Source: Synergistales bacterium (GTDB lineage Bacteria; Synergistota; Synergistia; Synergistales; Aminithiophilaceae). Taken from it: a DNA stretch of 64,000 nucleotides. The stretch lies in the NCBI GenBank assembly GCA_018433595.1, contig JAHDQY010000046.1, positions 29,957 through 93,956 of the forward strand. The letters run 5' to 3'. This document shows, in pieces, positions 41,487-49,598 of the stretch. Both the position numbers and the translations under genes were made by a program. Each line of letters opens with the position of its first letter. The stretch's first letter is position 1. Below the pieces are notes generated by a model. It searched no databases. It was not told the origin of the DNA and saw nothing but the letters and a program-made list of their open reading frames with translations.

Positions 41487-42827
41487 ATGAGCAATGGAGC
41501 AGAACGTGAACAGTGGGGTTCCAAGCTTGGTTTCATTCTGGCTGCGGCGGGATCGGCCGTCGGGCTCGGCAATGTCTGGCGTTTCCCTTACATTACGGGA
41601 AAATACGGCGGGGCGGCTTTCGTCCTTCTCTACGTTCTTATCGTTTTCATCATCGGTTTTTCCGTTATGCTTGCCGAAATCGCCATCGGGCGGAGCGCTC
41701 AGCTCAACGCCGTTGGCTCCTTCAAGAAACTGAAGGGCGGCGCCTGGCCCATCGTTGGTTGGATGGGGGTCGCGGCCGGGTTCATGATCCTCTCCTTCTA
41801 TGGCGTCATCGGAGGCTGGACCATCGCCTACTTCCTCAAATCCTTCACGGGTCTCATGGCTGCGGCCGAATCGGGCGGAGCCGGAGACGTCTTCGGCTCC
41901 TTCATCTCCAACGGCCCCGTCGTCATCGCCTGGCAGGCGGCTTTCATGATCATGACGATCTGGGTCGTCTACCGCGGCATCGGCGAGGGGATCGAGCGCT
42001 ACTGCAAGATTCTCATGCCGGCCCTCTTCGTCATCCTCCTCGTTCTCATCGTCCGCTCCGTCACTCTCGAAGGCGCCGGCAAGGGACTGGAATTCTACCT
42101 CAAACCCGACTTTTCCAAGCTGACGGGAGAGTCCTTCCTGGCTGCACTGGGGCAGGCCTTCTTCTCCCTCTCCCTCGGCATGGGTTGCATGATCACCTAC
42201 GGCAGCTATCTGGGCAAGAAAGAAATCCTTCCCGGGTCCGCCGTCCAGGTCTGCCTCATCGACACGCTGGTGGCCCTGCTGGCGGGACTTGTCATCTTCC
42301 CGGCCGTCTTCGCCTTCGGCGTCGAGCCCGGGGCCGGCCCCGGCCTCACCTTCATCACGCTGCCCTCGGTCTTCGCCAAGATGCCCGGAGGGCCCGTCTG
42401 GTCGGGGCTCTTCTTCCTCCTGCTTTTCATTGCCGCCCTCACATCGGCCATCTCTCTCCTGGAGGTCGTCTCGGCCTACTTCATGGACGAGATGAAGTGG
42501 AGCCGACCCAAGGCGGCCTGGATCATGGGAGGCGTCATCTTCCTCCTCGGTATCCCCTCAGCCCTTTCTCTCGGAACGATGAAGCTCCAGATCGCCGGCA
42601 AGGACTTCCTCGACGCCATGGACTTCCTGTCCTCCAACGTCCTCCTTCCTCTGGGCGGTCTTTTCATCGCCCTCTTCGTCGGCTGGATCTGGACGGACAA
42701 TGCCCGCAAGGAGGTCACCAACGACGGCATGGTTCCCTTCGGGATCATGGAGGCCTGGATCTGGGTCTGCCGCGTCGTTGCTCCCGTGGCCATCGCCTAC
42801 ATTTTCATCACTGGCCTCAAGTGGTAG
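41487..42827 (+). CDS. Sodium:neurotransmitter (SNF)-family amino-acid symporter
   Basis: A 446-residue transporter with about eleven to twelve transmembrane helices and the LeuT-fold signature in the first helix (LGFILAAAGSAVGLGNVWRFPYI, read in parts) followed by NGGG-like KYGGAAFVLLYV. Bacterial SNF proteins import amino acids such as glycine, tryptophan or leucine with sodium. It stands just upstream of the glycine reductase operon but has its own promoter and terminator, so supplying glycine is only an inference. ATG 41487 follows GAGGAGGG. Confidence 0.92.
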   Translation: MSNGAEREQWGSKLGFILAAAGSAVGLGNVWRFPYITGKYGGAAFVLLYVLIVFIIGFSVMLAEIAIGRSAQLNAVGSFKKLKGGAWPIVGWMGVAAGFMILSFYGVIGGWTIAYFLKSFTGLMAAAESGGAGDVFGSFISNGPVVIAWQAAFMIMTIWVVYRGIGEGIERYCKILMPALFVILLVLIVRSVTLEGAGKGLEFYLKPDFSKLTGESFLAALGQAFFSLSLGMGCMITYGSYLGKKEILPGSAVQVCLIDTLVALLAGLVIFPAVFAFGVEPGAGPGLTFITLPSVFAKMPGGPVWSGLFFLLLFIAALTSAISLLEVVSAYFMDEMKWSRPKAAWIMGGVIFLLGIPSALSLGTMKLQIAGKDFLDAMDFLSSNVLLPLGGLFIALFVGWIWTDNARKEVTNDGMVPFGIMEAWIWVCRVVAPVAIAYIFITGLKW

Positions 42828-42859
42828 GCGGGCCTCTGCAAGGAAGCCGTCTCCTGTAG

Positions 42860-42899
42860 AAAAAGGAGGCCCCGGGGGAAACCTCGGGGCCTCCTTTTT
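42860..42899 (+). terminator. Rho-independent terminator after the SNF symporter
   Basis: A 15-bp perfect stem AAAAAGGAGGCCCCG with its complement, a 10-base loop and a run of five T. The A run at the 5' side could also make it work from the opposite strand. Confidence 0.9.
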
Positions 42900-42904
42900 C
42901 ATCG

Positions 42905-42933
42905 TTGACTCTCAACGGAAGGAATGTCAGAAT
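42905..42933 (+). promoter_or_regulatory. Putative promoter of the glycine reductase operon
   Basis: TTGACT and CAGAAT are separated by 17 bases, shortly before the glycine riboswitch and right after the symporter terminator. Confidence 0.5.
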
Positions 42934-42954
42934 GAAACTGAAAGCTGGATGAAG

Positions 42955-43136
42955 ACCGCAAGAGAGCCCCTGCCTTTTTCTAAAGAGCAGGGCGCCGAAG
43001 GGGCAAGGCGCAGCGCGCTGAATCTCTCAGGCAGAAGGGATTGCGGTTCGACAGCTCTCTGGAGAAGGCTGCGGCCTGCCAATGGGGCAAGTCCCGGATC
43101 GTCAGGGCGAATCCCCAGGGCTTCCGGACAGAGACG
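42955..43136 (+). promoter_or_regulatory. Tandem glycine riboswitch
   Basis: Two glycine aptamers in series. The first is closed by ACCGCA/TGCGGT and has the conserved cores GCGCCGAAGGGGCAA and AATCTCTCAGGCAGAAGG. The second has a diverged GCCAATGGGGCAAG core, a CGAATCCCCAGGGC segment and the terminal GGACAGAG. The second aptamer ends about 27 bases before the likely grdX start, so glycine binding probably turns on glycine reductase expression, by translation or transcription. The first aptamer is very close to the consensus; the second is more degenerate. Confidence 0.88.
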
Positions 43137-43162
43137 ATGTCCCGAAAAAGGGGGGTGACGTT

Positions 43163-43594
43163 CTGGTCCGGAATTTTTGTGTCTTTTCCAACAATCCGCT
43201 TCTGGGCCGTTCTCCTCACTATCGCCCTGTCTCGTCGCGGCAGCTGCTTCTTTCCGTGCGGGATCTCATCCATCGCGGCGCCGTGCTCGTCAATCACCCT
43301 CTCTACGGTAATTTCCGTCCCTACCAGCAGCCGTTTCGCACGCTTGTCGTCGAAATGCCCGACACGTCCGGCTCCGTTGATTTCAACGCGCTCTCTCTCA
43401 TCGAAAGAGCCCTTGCCGTCTATGATGATCCCGGAGTGCGGGGTGTTCTCCCCGGGGAACTCGACCCGGAGATTGAGGCCGATTATGCCTATGTCGACGG
43501 CGAGCTTGTCCGCGAGAGCCTTCGCCGTTGCGGGCTTGAGGGGTTCCTCTCCGAAACGGAGAGGACGGATGAACAAGGAGATCAGGAGGAATGA
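43163..43594 (+). CDS. grdX: GrdX family protein
   Basis: A small protein of unknown biochemical role that heads glycine reductase operons. It is recognised by VFSNNPLLG near the start, then RDLIHRGAVLVNHPLYGNFRP and PFRTLVVE. The start is a problem: the in-frame ATG at 43082 lies inside the second glycine aptamer and would add unrelated residues. No ATG, GTG or TTG occurs between there and the conserved region. A CTG at 43163, about six bases after AAGGGGGGTGA, is the best candidate. Its stop overlaps the region of the trxA start. Confidence 0.75.
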   Translation: MVRNFCVFSNNPLLGRSPHYRPVSSRQLLLSVRDLIHRGAVLVNHPLYGNFRPYQQPFRTLVVEMPDTSGSVDFNALSLIERALAVYDDPGVRGVLPGELDPEIEADYAYVDGELVRESLRRCGLEGFLSETERTDEQGDQEE

Positions 43595-43596
43595 GC

Positions 43597-43914
43597 ATGA
43601 TCGAACTCGACAAGGATAATTTTGAGGTGGAAACCGGTCGGAGCGACCTTCCCGTCGTCGTCGACATCTGGGGCCCCCAGTGCGGTCCCTGCCTCGCCCT
43701 GATGCCCAAGGTGGAGGAGCTGGCCGGAGAGTATGAGGGGCGAGTCAGGTTCTGCAAGCTCAACGTCGCCGGAAACAGGAGGCTCATCATCGGCCTGAAG
43801 GTGATGGCCGTGCCGACCTTCCTCTTTTTCAAGGGCGGCGAGCGGGTTCAGACCCTTACGGGTGACGCCGTCTCCCTGGAGGCGATCCGTCAGGCCACAG
43901 AGGCTCTACTTTAA
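43597..43914 (+). CDS. trxA: Thioredoxin of the glycine reductase operon
   Basis: A 105-residue thioredoxin with active site WGPQCGPC (CGPC at residues 29-32) and the cis-Pro loop KVMAVPTFLFFKGG. It should feed electrons from thioredoxin reductase to the selenoprotein of glycine reductase. ATG 43597 has AGGAGG seven bases upstream; an ATG two codons earlier is too close to that site. Unlike many grd operons there is no trxB beside it. Confidence 0.92.
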   Translation: MIELDKDNFEVETGRSDLPVVVDIWGPQCGPCLALMPKVEELAGEYEGRVRFCKLNVAGNRRLIIGLKVMAVPTFLFFKGGERVQTLTGDAVSLEAIRQATEALL

Positions 43915-43937
43915 GAACAGTGCAAGGGGGGATAACG

Positions 43938-45224
43938 ATGAAACTGGAGCTTCACAGACTTAAGGTGCGTCGTCTCGCCTGGGGTTCCCGTACGGCCTTC
44001 GACAAGGGGCTTCTCTCCATTGATCGCTCGGCCCTGACGGATCTGCTGGCCAAAGACGGCCGTTTCCGCTCGGTGACGCTTGACCTGGCCCTGCCCGGCG
44101 AGAGCGTGAGGATCATTCCCGTCAAGGATGTCATCGAGCCGAGGTGCAAGCTTGATGGTCCCGGCGAGGTCTTCCCCGGCTTTATCGGAGATGTCGAGAC
44201 CGTCGGCGAGGGGGCGACCCTCGTTCTGGAGGGCGCTGCCGTCGTGACCTGCGGGGCCATCGTCGGCTTCCAGGAGGGGATCATCGACATGTCCGGCCCG
44301 GGAGCGGATTACACGCCCTTCTCGAAGACGTGCAACCTTGTCGTGACCTTTGAGCCCGTCGATGGCCTGGAAAAACACGAGTACGAGGCCGCCTGCCGCA
44401 TGGCCGGATTCAGGGCGGCCCGCTATCTGGCCGATTCCGTCCGAGACGTCGCCGCCGAGACGATCGACACCGTCCAGTGGCCCCCCCTGTCGGAAGCCAT
44501 GACGGCTCATCCCGGTCTGCCCAAGGTGGCCTACCTCTACATGCTTCAGTCTCAGGGGTTGCTCCACGACACCTATCTCTACGGCGTCGACGTGAAGCGC
44601 ATCCTGCCGACCCTGGTGAGCCCCACGGAGGTCATGGACGGAGCCGTCGTCTCGGGCAACTGCGTCTCGGCCTGTGACAAGAACAGCACCTACGCTCATC
44701 AGAACAACCCTGTCATCGCCGCTCTTCTGGCCCGCCACGGCAGGGAGATCAACTTCGTCGGCTGCATCGTCACCAACGAGAACGTGACCCTGGCCGACAA
44801 GAAGCGCTCTTCGGCCGCGGCCGTCAAACTGGCCAGGATGCTCGGTGTTGAAGGCCTCGTCATCTCCGAAGAGGGCTTTGGTAACCCCGATGCCGACCTG
44901 ATCATGAACTGCCGACGGGCCGAGGCCGCAGGAATCAGGACGGTCCTCATCACCGACGAGTTCGCCGGTTCCGACGGAGCCAGCCAATCCCTGGCCGATG
45001 CCGCTCCCGAGGCGACGGCCGTCGTCTCTGTCGGAAACGCCAACGCGCGGGTCGTCCTGCCTCCCATGGAGCGCGTCATCGGTTTTCCCCGCGAGGCCAA
45101 CGTGATCGCCGGCGGCTTCGACGGCTCGATGCGTGACGACGGCTCCATCGAGGTGGAGCTTCAGGCCATCACCGGGGCCACGAACGAGCTGGGCTTCAGC
45201 CGTCTCTCGGCTGTGACGGTCTAG
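43938..45224 (+). CDS. grdE: Glycine reductase complex component B, proprotein GrdE
   Basis: A 428-residue proprotein that is cleaved to alpha and beta subunits of substrate-binding protein B. The cleavage site is visible as VVSGNCVSACDKN, with Cys242 becoming the pyruvoyl group that forms the Schiff base with glycine. Other family segments include VGCIVTNENVTLADKKRSS and ITGATNELGFSRLSAVTV. ATG 43938 follows GGGGGGAT; it is the third gene of the operon, before grdB. Confidence 0.96.
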   Translation: MKLELHRLKVRRLAWGSRTAFDKGLLSIDRSALTDLLAKDGRFRSVTLDLALPGESVRIIPVKDVIEPRCKLDGPGEVFPGFIGDVETVGEGATLVLEGAAVVTCGAIVGFQEGIIDMSGPGADYTPFSKTCNLVVTFEPVDGLEKHEYEAACRMAGFRAARYLADSVRDVAAETIDTVQWPPLSEAMTAHPGLPKVAYLYMLQSQGLLHDTYLYGVDVKRILPTLVSPTEVMDGAVVSGNCVSACDKNSTYAHQNNPVIAALLARHGREINFVGCIVTNENVTLADKKRSSAAAVKLARMLGVEGLVISEEGFGNPDADLIMNCRRAEAAGIRTVLITDEFAGSDGASQSLADAAPEATAVVSVGNANARVVLPPMERVIGFPREANVIAGGFDGSMRDDGSIEVELQAITGATNELGFSRLSAVTV

Positions 45225-45263
45225 CCGATCCGGGGCGAATTCAGGTTAAGGAGGAAAAAGACC

Positions 45264-46571
45264 ATGACCTATCGTGTGGTCCACTATATCAATCAGTTTT
45301 TCGCCGGCATCGGCGGCGAGGAGCAGGCGGGCCAGAAGCCGCTCCTGAAGGAGGGGATCGTCGGTCCCGGTCAGGCGCTGGCTGCCGAGTTCGGTGACAA
45401 GGCGACCATCGTCGCCACCGTCGTCTGCGGTGACGGCTACTTTGCCGAAAACATGGACGAGGCGACGGAGACGATCATCGGTCTCATCGCCTCCTGCAAG
45501 GCCGATGCCGTCATCGCCGGACCGGCTTTCAACGCCGGACGCTACGGAACGGCCTGCGGCGCCGTCTGCACGGCCGTGAAGGATCGCCTCGCCATCCCGG
45601 CCCTGACGGCGATGTACCCGGAAAACCCCGGCGTCGACCTTTTCCGCAAGGAGACGATCATCGTCGAGACGGCCGACAGCGCCAGGGGGCTTCGCAAGGC
45701 CGTCCCTCCCATGGCCTCGATCCTGCTCAAGCTTCTTGAGGGCCGTGAGCTGGGTTTGCCCGCCGAGGAGGGCTACCTCCCCCAGGGACTTCGAAAGAAC
45801 CTCTTCCGGGCGGAGCCGGGTGCCGAACGGGCTGCATCGATGCTCGTCAAGAAGCTGCGCGGCGAGCCGTTCGAGACGGAGTATCCCATGCCCGTATTCG
45901 ACAGAGTCCCTCCCGCTCCGGCCCTAAAGGATCTCAAGGGGGCCAGGATCGCCCTCGTTACCTCAGGCGGCATCGTCCCCAAGGGGAATCCCGATCACAT
46001 CGAGGCCTCCAGCGCCAGCCGCTACGGGGAATACGACATCTCCGGCGTCAGCGACCTGACCTCGGCCGATTACGCCACAGCCCATGGCGGCTACGATCCG
46101 ACCTATGCCGACGGCGACGCCGACCGGGTCCTTCCCGTCGACGTCCTGCGCGAGATGGAGCGGGAAGGGATCTTCGCCAAGCTTCATGATCTCTTTTACA
46201 CCACCGTCGGCAACGGAACCCCCGTGGCCATGGCGGCCCGCTTCGGACGGGAGATCGCCGTCAAGCTTCGCGAGGCCGCCGTCGACGCCGTCATCCTCAC
46301 CTCGACCTGAGGCACCTGCACCCGTTGCGGCGCAACGATGGTCAAGGAGATCGAGCGTGCCGGCTTCCCCGTGGTCCATATGTGCACCATCATCCCCATC
46401 TCGCAGACGGTCGGAGCCAACCGCATCGTTCCGACGATCGCCATCCCACATCCCTTCGGGGACCCCACCAAATCGCCAGAAGAAGAGAAAGCCCTGCGTC
46501 GGGCTCTTGTCGAAAAGGGACTCAAGGCCCTTCAGACGGAAATAACGGAACAGACCGTCTTCAACGACTGA
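45264..46571 (+). CDS. grdB: Glycine reductase complex component B, selenoprotein GrdB (in-frame UGA)
   Basis: A 435-residue selenoprotein with an in-frame TGA at 46308-46310 encoding selenocysteine 349 in the motif U-x-x-C-x-x-C (STUGTCTRCGATM). Reading stops there unless Sec is inserted, yet the frame continues another 86 codons with typical GrdB sequence (FPVVHMCTIIPISQTVGANR). The protein binds glycine with GrdE and passes a selenium-bound carboxymethyl group to GrdA. AAGGAGG lies before the ATG. An annotation without Sec would wrongly call a truncated gene. Confidence 0.96.
46308..46337 (+). promoter_or_regulatory. UGA Sec codon with putative bacterial SECIS hairpin in grdB
   Basis: The UGA is followed 12 bases later by a perfect 6-bp stem, CGTTGC/GCAACG, with a GGC triloop. 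Bacterial SECIS elements sit directly 3' of the UGA inside the coding sequence and bind SelB, so place and size fit. The apical bases differ from the E. coli consensus, so the exact fold is uncertain. Confidence 0.6.
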
Positions 46572-46626
46572 CGAGCCTGTCTCCGATGCCATTGAAACCG
46601 ACTCTGCCGAAGGAGGCTGAATCCCG

Positions 46627-48165
46627 ATGACGACGGCGGCGATCAAGGCGACGGCCTACGCCCTGAACCACGTGCCGGAACTTGCCCTGCACTACGGCAA
46701 CACGCCCTGGATCGAGAAGAGGACCAGGGGCATGACGGAATTTCTCCAGAAGCTCCCCGATCATCTCTGGAGCTTCGACCAGGCCGCCTCCTACGCTCCC
46801 CATCTGGCCTACATCGGAGCCATCGATCTCGATGGACTCGCCGGAACGGAAAAGCCCTGGCACGAGCACCTCTTCAGCGAGCCGAAGCGTTTCGGCCGCT
46901 ACGGGGAGATCATGCCGGAGGCGGAGTTCCTGGGCCTTCTCGACATCTGCGATGTCTTCGATCTCGTCTGGCTCGAGGAGGCTTTTGCCTCCGACGTGGC
47001 CGAGAAGCTGGGCCGGCATCCTCTCGCCACCGAGGCGATGCTCAAACGCCTCGAAGCGGGACATGCTCCGGCCGAGATCGAGTCGGAGGTCTCGGAACAT
47101 CACGCCCTCCCGCTGCACGTCGAAGGTAAGATCGTCGGCTGCGTCCGCCAGGGTCACGACATCGACGAATGTCTGGAGGCCTATGTTCTCCTGGAGAACC
47201 TGGCCTGCAAGGCCGGTGGCGTCCTGGCTCTCCTGCACCTTCTGAAAAACGCGGCCATGGCTCCCGAGGACGTCCACTTCGTCATCGAGTGTTCCGAGGA
47301 GGCTGCGGGCGACATGAACCAGCGGGGCGGGGGCAACTTCGCCAAGGCCGTCGCCGAGATAGCCGGATGCGTCAACGCCAGCGGGATGGATGTCCGCGGC
47401 TTCTGCGCCGGCCCCGTCAACGCCCTCATCGCCGGTGCTTCCATGGTGGCCGCCGGAGTTCAGCCCAACTGCGTCGTCCTCGGCGGAGGGGCCGTTCCCA
47501 AACTCTTCATGAACGCCAGGGACCACATCCGCAAGGATCTGCCCGCCCTGGAGGACGTCCTGGGCAACTTCGCCGTCCTCCTCGTCCCCGACGACGGAAC
47601 GTTGCCGGTGATGCGCCTCGACAGCCTGGGCAAACATACCGTCGGAGCCGGCGCCTCGCCTCAGGCCGTGACGACGGCCCTTGTCCTGGAGCCTCTGACG
47701 AAGCTGGGCCTCTCCTTCTCCGACGTCGATCGCTACGCGGCCGAGCTGCACAACGCCGAGGTGACGCTGCCGGCGGGGGCCGGTGACGTGCCTCTGGCCA
47801 ACGCCAAGATGATCGCCGCCCTGGCCGTCATGAAGGGGCAGCTTGAAAAGGCCGAGATGGTGAACTTCGTTGCCCGGCGCGGCCTCGTCGGTTTCGCTCC
47901 GACCCAGGGACATATCCCTTCGGGCGTCCCCTTCCTGGGACACGCCTGTGACGCCATCGCCGAGGGGACGATGGCGCGGGCCATGATCATCGGGAAGGGG
48001 AGCCTCTTTCTGGCCCGCCTGACCAATTTGGCCGACGGAGCCTCCTTCCTCGTCGAAAAAGGGCGCCCCAAAGAGGCGCCCCTGTCGGGGCTCGATCGCG
48101 ACGCCGTCCGTCAGATGATCGTCGAGACGCTGGCCGAGATGGCCCGCGCCCTCAAGGGCGATTGA
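46627..48165 (+). CDS. grdC: Glycine reductase complex component C, subunit GrdC (beta)
   Basis: A 512-residue subunit of protein C, which releases acetyl phosphate from the Se-carboxymethyl selenoprotein A. It is beta-ketoacyl-synthase-III-like, seen in VIECSEEAAGDMNQRGGGNFAKAVAE (read in parts), the region around VNASGMDVRGFCAGPVNALI with a likely active-site Cys, and GHIPSGVPFLGHACD near the end. It follows grdB by 55 bases and precedes grdD. Confidence 0.95.
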   Translation: MTTAAIKATAYALNHVPELALHYGNTPWIEKRTRGMTEFLQKLPDHLWSFDQAASYAPHLAYIGAIDLDGLAGTEKPWHEHLFSEPKRFGRYGEIMPEAEFLGLLDICDVFDLVWLEEAFASDVAEKLGRHPLATEAMLKRLEAGHAPAEIESEVSEHHALPLHVEGKIVGCVRQGHDIDECLEAYVLLENLACKAGGVLALLHLLKNAAMAPEDVHFVIECSEEAAGDMNQRGGGNFAKAVAEIAGCVNASGMDVRGFCAGPVNALIAGASMVAAGVQPNCVVLGGGAVPKLFMNARDHIRKDLPALEDVLGNFAVLLVPDDGTLPVMRLDSLGKHTVGAGASPQAVTTALVLEPLTKLGLSFSDVDRYAAELHNAEVTLPAGAGDVPLANAKMIAALAVMKGQLEKAEMVNFVARRGLVGFAPTQGHIPSGVPFLGHACDAIAEGTMARAMIIGKGSLFLARLTNLADGASFLVEKGRPKEAPLSGLDRDAVRQMIVETLAEMARALKGD

Positions 48166-48169
48166 GGCG

Positions 48170-49324
48170 GTGGTAACGGTGAGCGAACAGACCCGTCGTC
48201 TCGTCGGTGAGCTGCTTGAGGAGATCCTGGCCCGAAAGGGCGGCCCTGGGCCGACGAAAATCGGTCTCATGGCCTTCGGTAGCGAGCTCGGCGCCGCCGA
48301 ACTCGCCGAGGGCGCCCGCCGGGCCATGGAGGAACAGGACGGCCTGGAGGTGACTCTCATCGGGCCGCCCCTTCCCGAAAGCGGCGATCTCCGCTGGATC
48401 GAGACGGCCCCCTGCGAGGCCGATGTCGTCGCTGCCATGGAGAGTGCCCTCAGAGAGGGCGTCATCGAGGGAGCCGTTGCCCTTCATTATCCCTTCCCTC
48501 TGGGCGTGGCGACGGTGGGCCGCATCGTCGTTCCCGGGAACGGCCGGGAGCTGCTTATCGCCACCTCGACGGGAGCCTCGGCGACGGATCGCGTCGAGGC
48601 CATGGTGAAAAACGCCCTCCTGGGCCGGGCCGTGGCCCGCTCTCTCGGGCATTCCGCCCCCTCTCTGGGGGTCCTCAACATCGAGGGAGCCCAGGCGGCT
48701 CTGAGACTCCTCAAAGGGCTCGTCGAGGGCGGTTACCCTCTGAACTTCGGCAGGAGCGGCCGCTCCGATGGCGGTGCCCTGCTGCGGGGCAACGATCTCC
48801 TCTCGGGTGCCGTTGACATCTGCCTCTGCGATACCCTGACGGGAAACGTCCTGGTCAAACTCTTTTCGGCCTTCACCACCGGAGGGAGCCGGGAGGCGCT
48901 GGGCTGGGGCTACGGTCCCTCCGTCGGCGAGGGATGGCCTTCGGTGGTCTCCATCATATCCCGCGCCTCGGGAGCTCCCGTCATGGCCGGAGCCCTGGCC
49001 TTCACGGCCCGGGCCGTCCGTTCGGGGCTGCCCCGCCTCGTCGAGGAGGAGTTCGCTCTTGCCCGCAAGGCCGGATTGGACAGGCTCCTCCAGCGGGAGG
49101 CTCCCAAGACTGAAGAGACGGTGACGCCTCCTCCCGCCGAGCCGACGGACGAGGAGATTCACGGCATCGACGTCCTCCTTCTTGACGATGCCGTCCGCTC
49201 CCTCTGGAAGGCGGGGATCTACGCGGAGTCGGCCATGGGGTGCACGGGGCCGGTGGTCAAACTGGCTGCGGCGCGCAAGACGGAAGCCGAGGTGATTCTT
49301 CTCAAGGCCGGCTATATCGATTGA
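48170..49324 (+). CDS. grdD: Glycine reductase complex component C, subunit GrdD (alpha)
   Basis: A 384-residue subunit resembling PlsX-type phosphate acyltransferases. It forms protein C with GrdC and catalyses phosphorolysis to acetyl phosphate. The conserved C-terminal SAMGCTGPVVKLA contains the likely acetyl-accepting Cys358. Two GTG starts are possible: 48170, or 48179, which has GAGGCGG about eight bases upstream and may be the true start. It is the last gene of the operon. Confidence 0.94.
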   Translation: MVTVSEQTRRLVGELLEEILARKGGPGPTKIGLMAFGSELGAAELAEGARRAMEEQDGLEVTLIGPPLPESGDLRWIETAPCEADVVAAMESALREGVIEGAVALHYPFPLGVATVGRIVVPGNGRELLIATSTGASATDRVEAMVKNALLGRAVARSLGHSAPSLGVLNIEGAQAALRLLKGLVEGGYPLNFGRSGRSDGGALLRGNDLLSGAVDICLCDTLTGNVLVKLFSAFTTGGSREALGWGYGPSVGEGWPSVVSIISRASGAPVMAGALAFTARAVRSGLPRLVEEEFALARKAGLDRLLQREAPKTEETVTPPPAEPTDEEIHGIDVLLLDDAVRSLWKAGIYAESAMGCTGPVVKLAAARKTEAEVILLKAGYID

Positions 49325-49378
49325 ACGTTCCAATAAAATAAGGGCCCTCTTTTTTCTGAAAAACCATTCTTTCTCTGT

Positions 49379-49430
49379 AAAAGACACCGCAGCGGACGGC
49401 CCGGAAGGGCTGGGCGCCATGGTGTCTTTT
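49379..49430 (+). terminator. Terminator of the glycine reductase operon
   Basis: Perfect 10-bp outer arms AAAAGACACC/GGTGTCTTTT enclose a further GC-rich hairpin and end in a T run. It is placed 54 bases after grdD. Confidence 0.8.
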
Positions 49431-49447
49431 ACTTTGCCGGCAAAGGC

Positions 49448-49476
49448 TTTCCCCGGCTTTGCCCCGATGGTACAAT
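49448..49476 (+). promoter_or_regulatory. Weak promoter candidate for agcS-alr
   Basis: TACAAT preceded at 17 bases by a poor -35 (TTTCCC), located after the operon terminator and 120 bases before the symporter start. Only the -10 is convincing. Confidence 0.3.
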
Positions 49477-49598
49477 ATGCAAAATCGATAAAGACAGCAT
49501 TAGAAAGGAGGAAAGAAACCTTCGAGAGGAAAGTTTCCGTCGGTGACAGTGAAGTTTGGAGAAACGACTGACGAGAGAGAGGAAGGTGAGAGTTCACC

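Noticed and set aside
41513..42859. 448-codon frame overlapping the SNF symporter on the same strand
   Set aside because: It is a shifted reading of the symporter gene, rich in Arg/His/Pro/Leu, with no membrane helices or motifs.
46308..46310. Nonsense mutation or frameshift in grdB
   Set aside because: The codon is the expected selenocysteine UGA in the U-x-x-C-x-x-C motif and the frame continues with conserved sequence.
46561..48465. 634-codon minus-strand open frame opposite grdC
   Set aside because: It covers the real grdC on the other strand; no motif, no ribosome-binding site.
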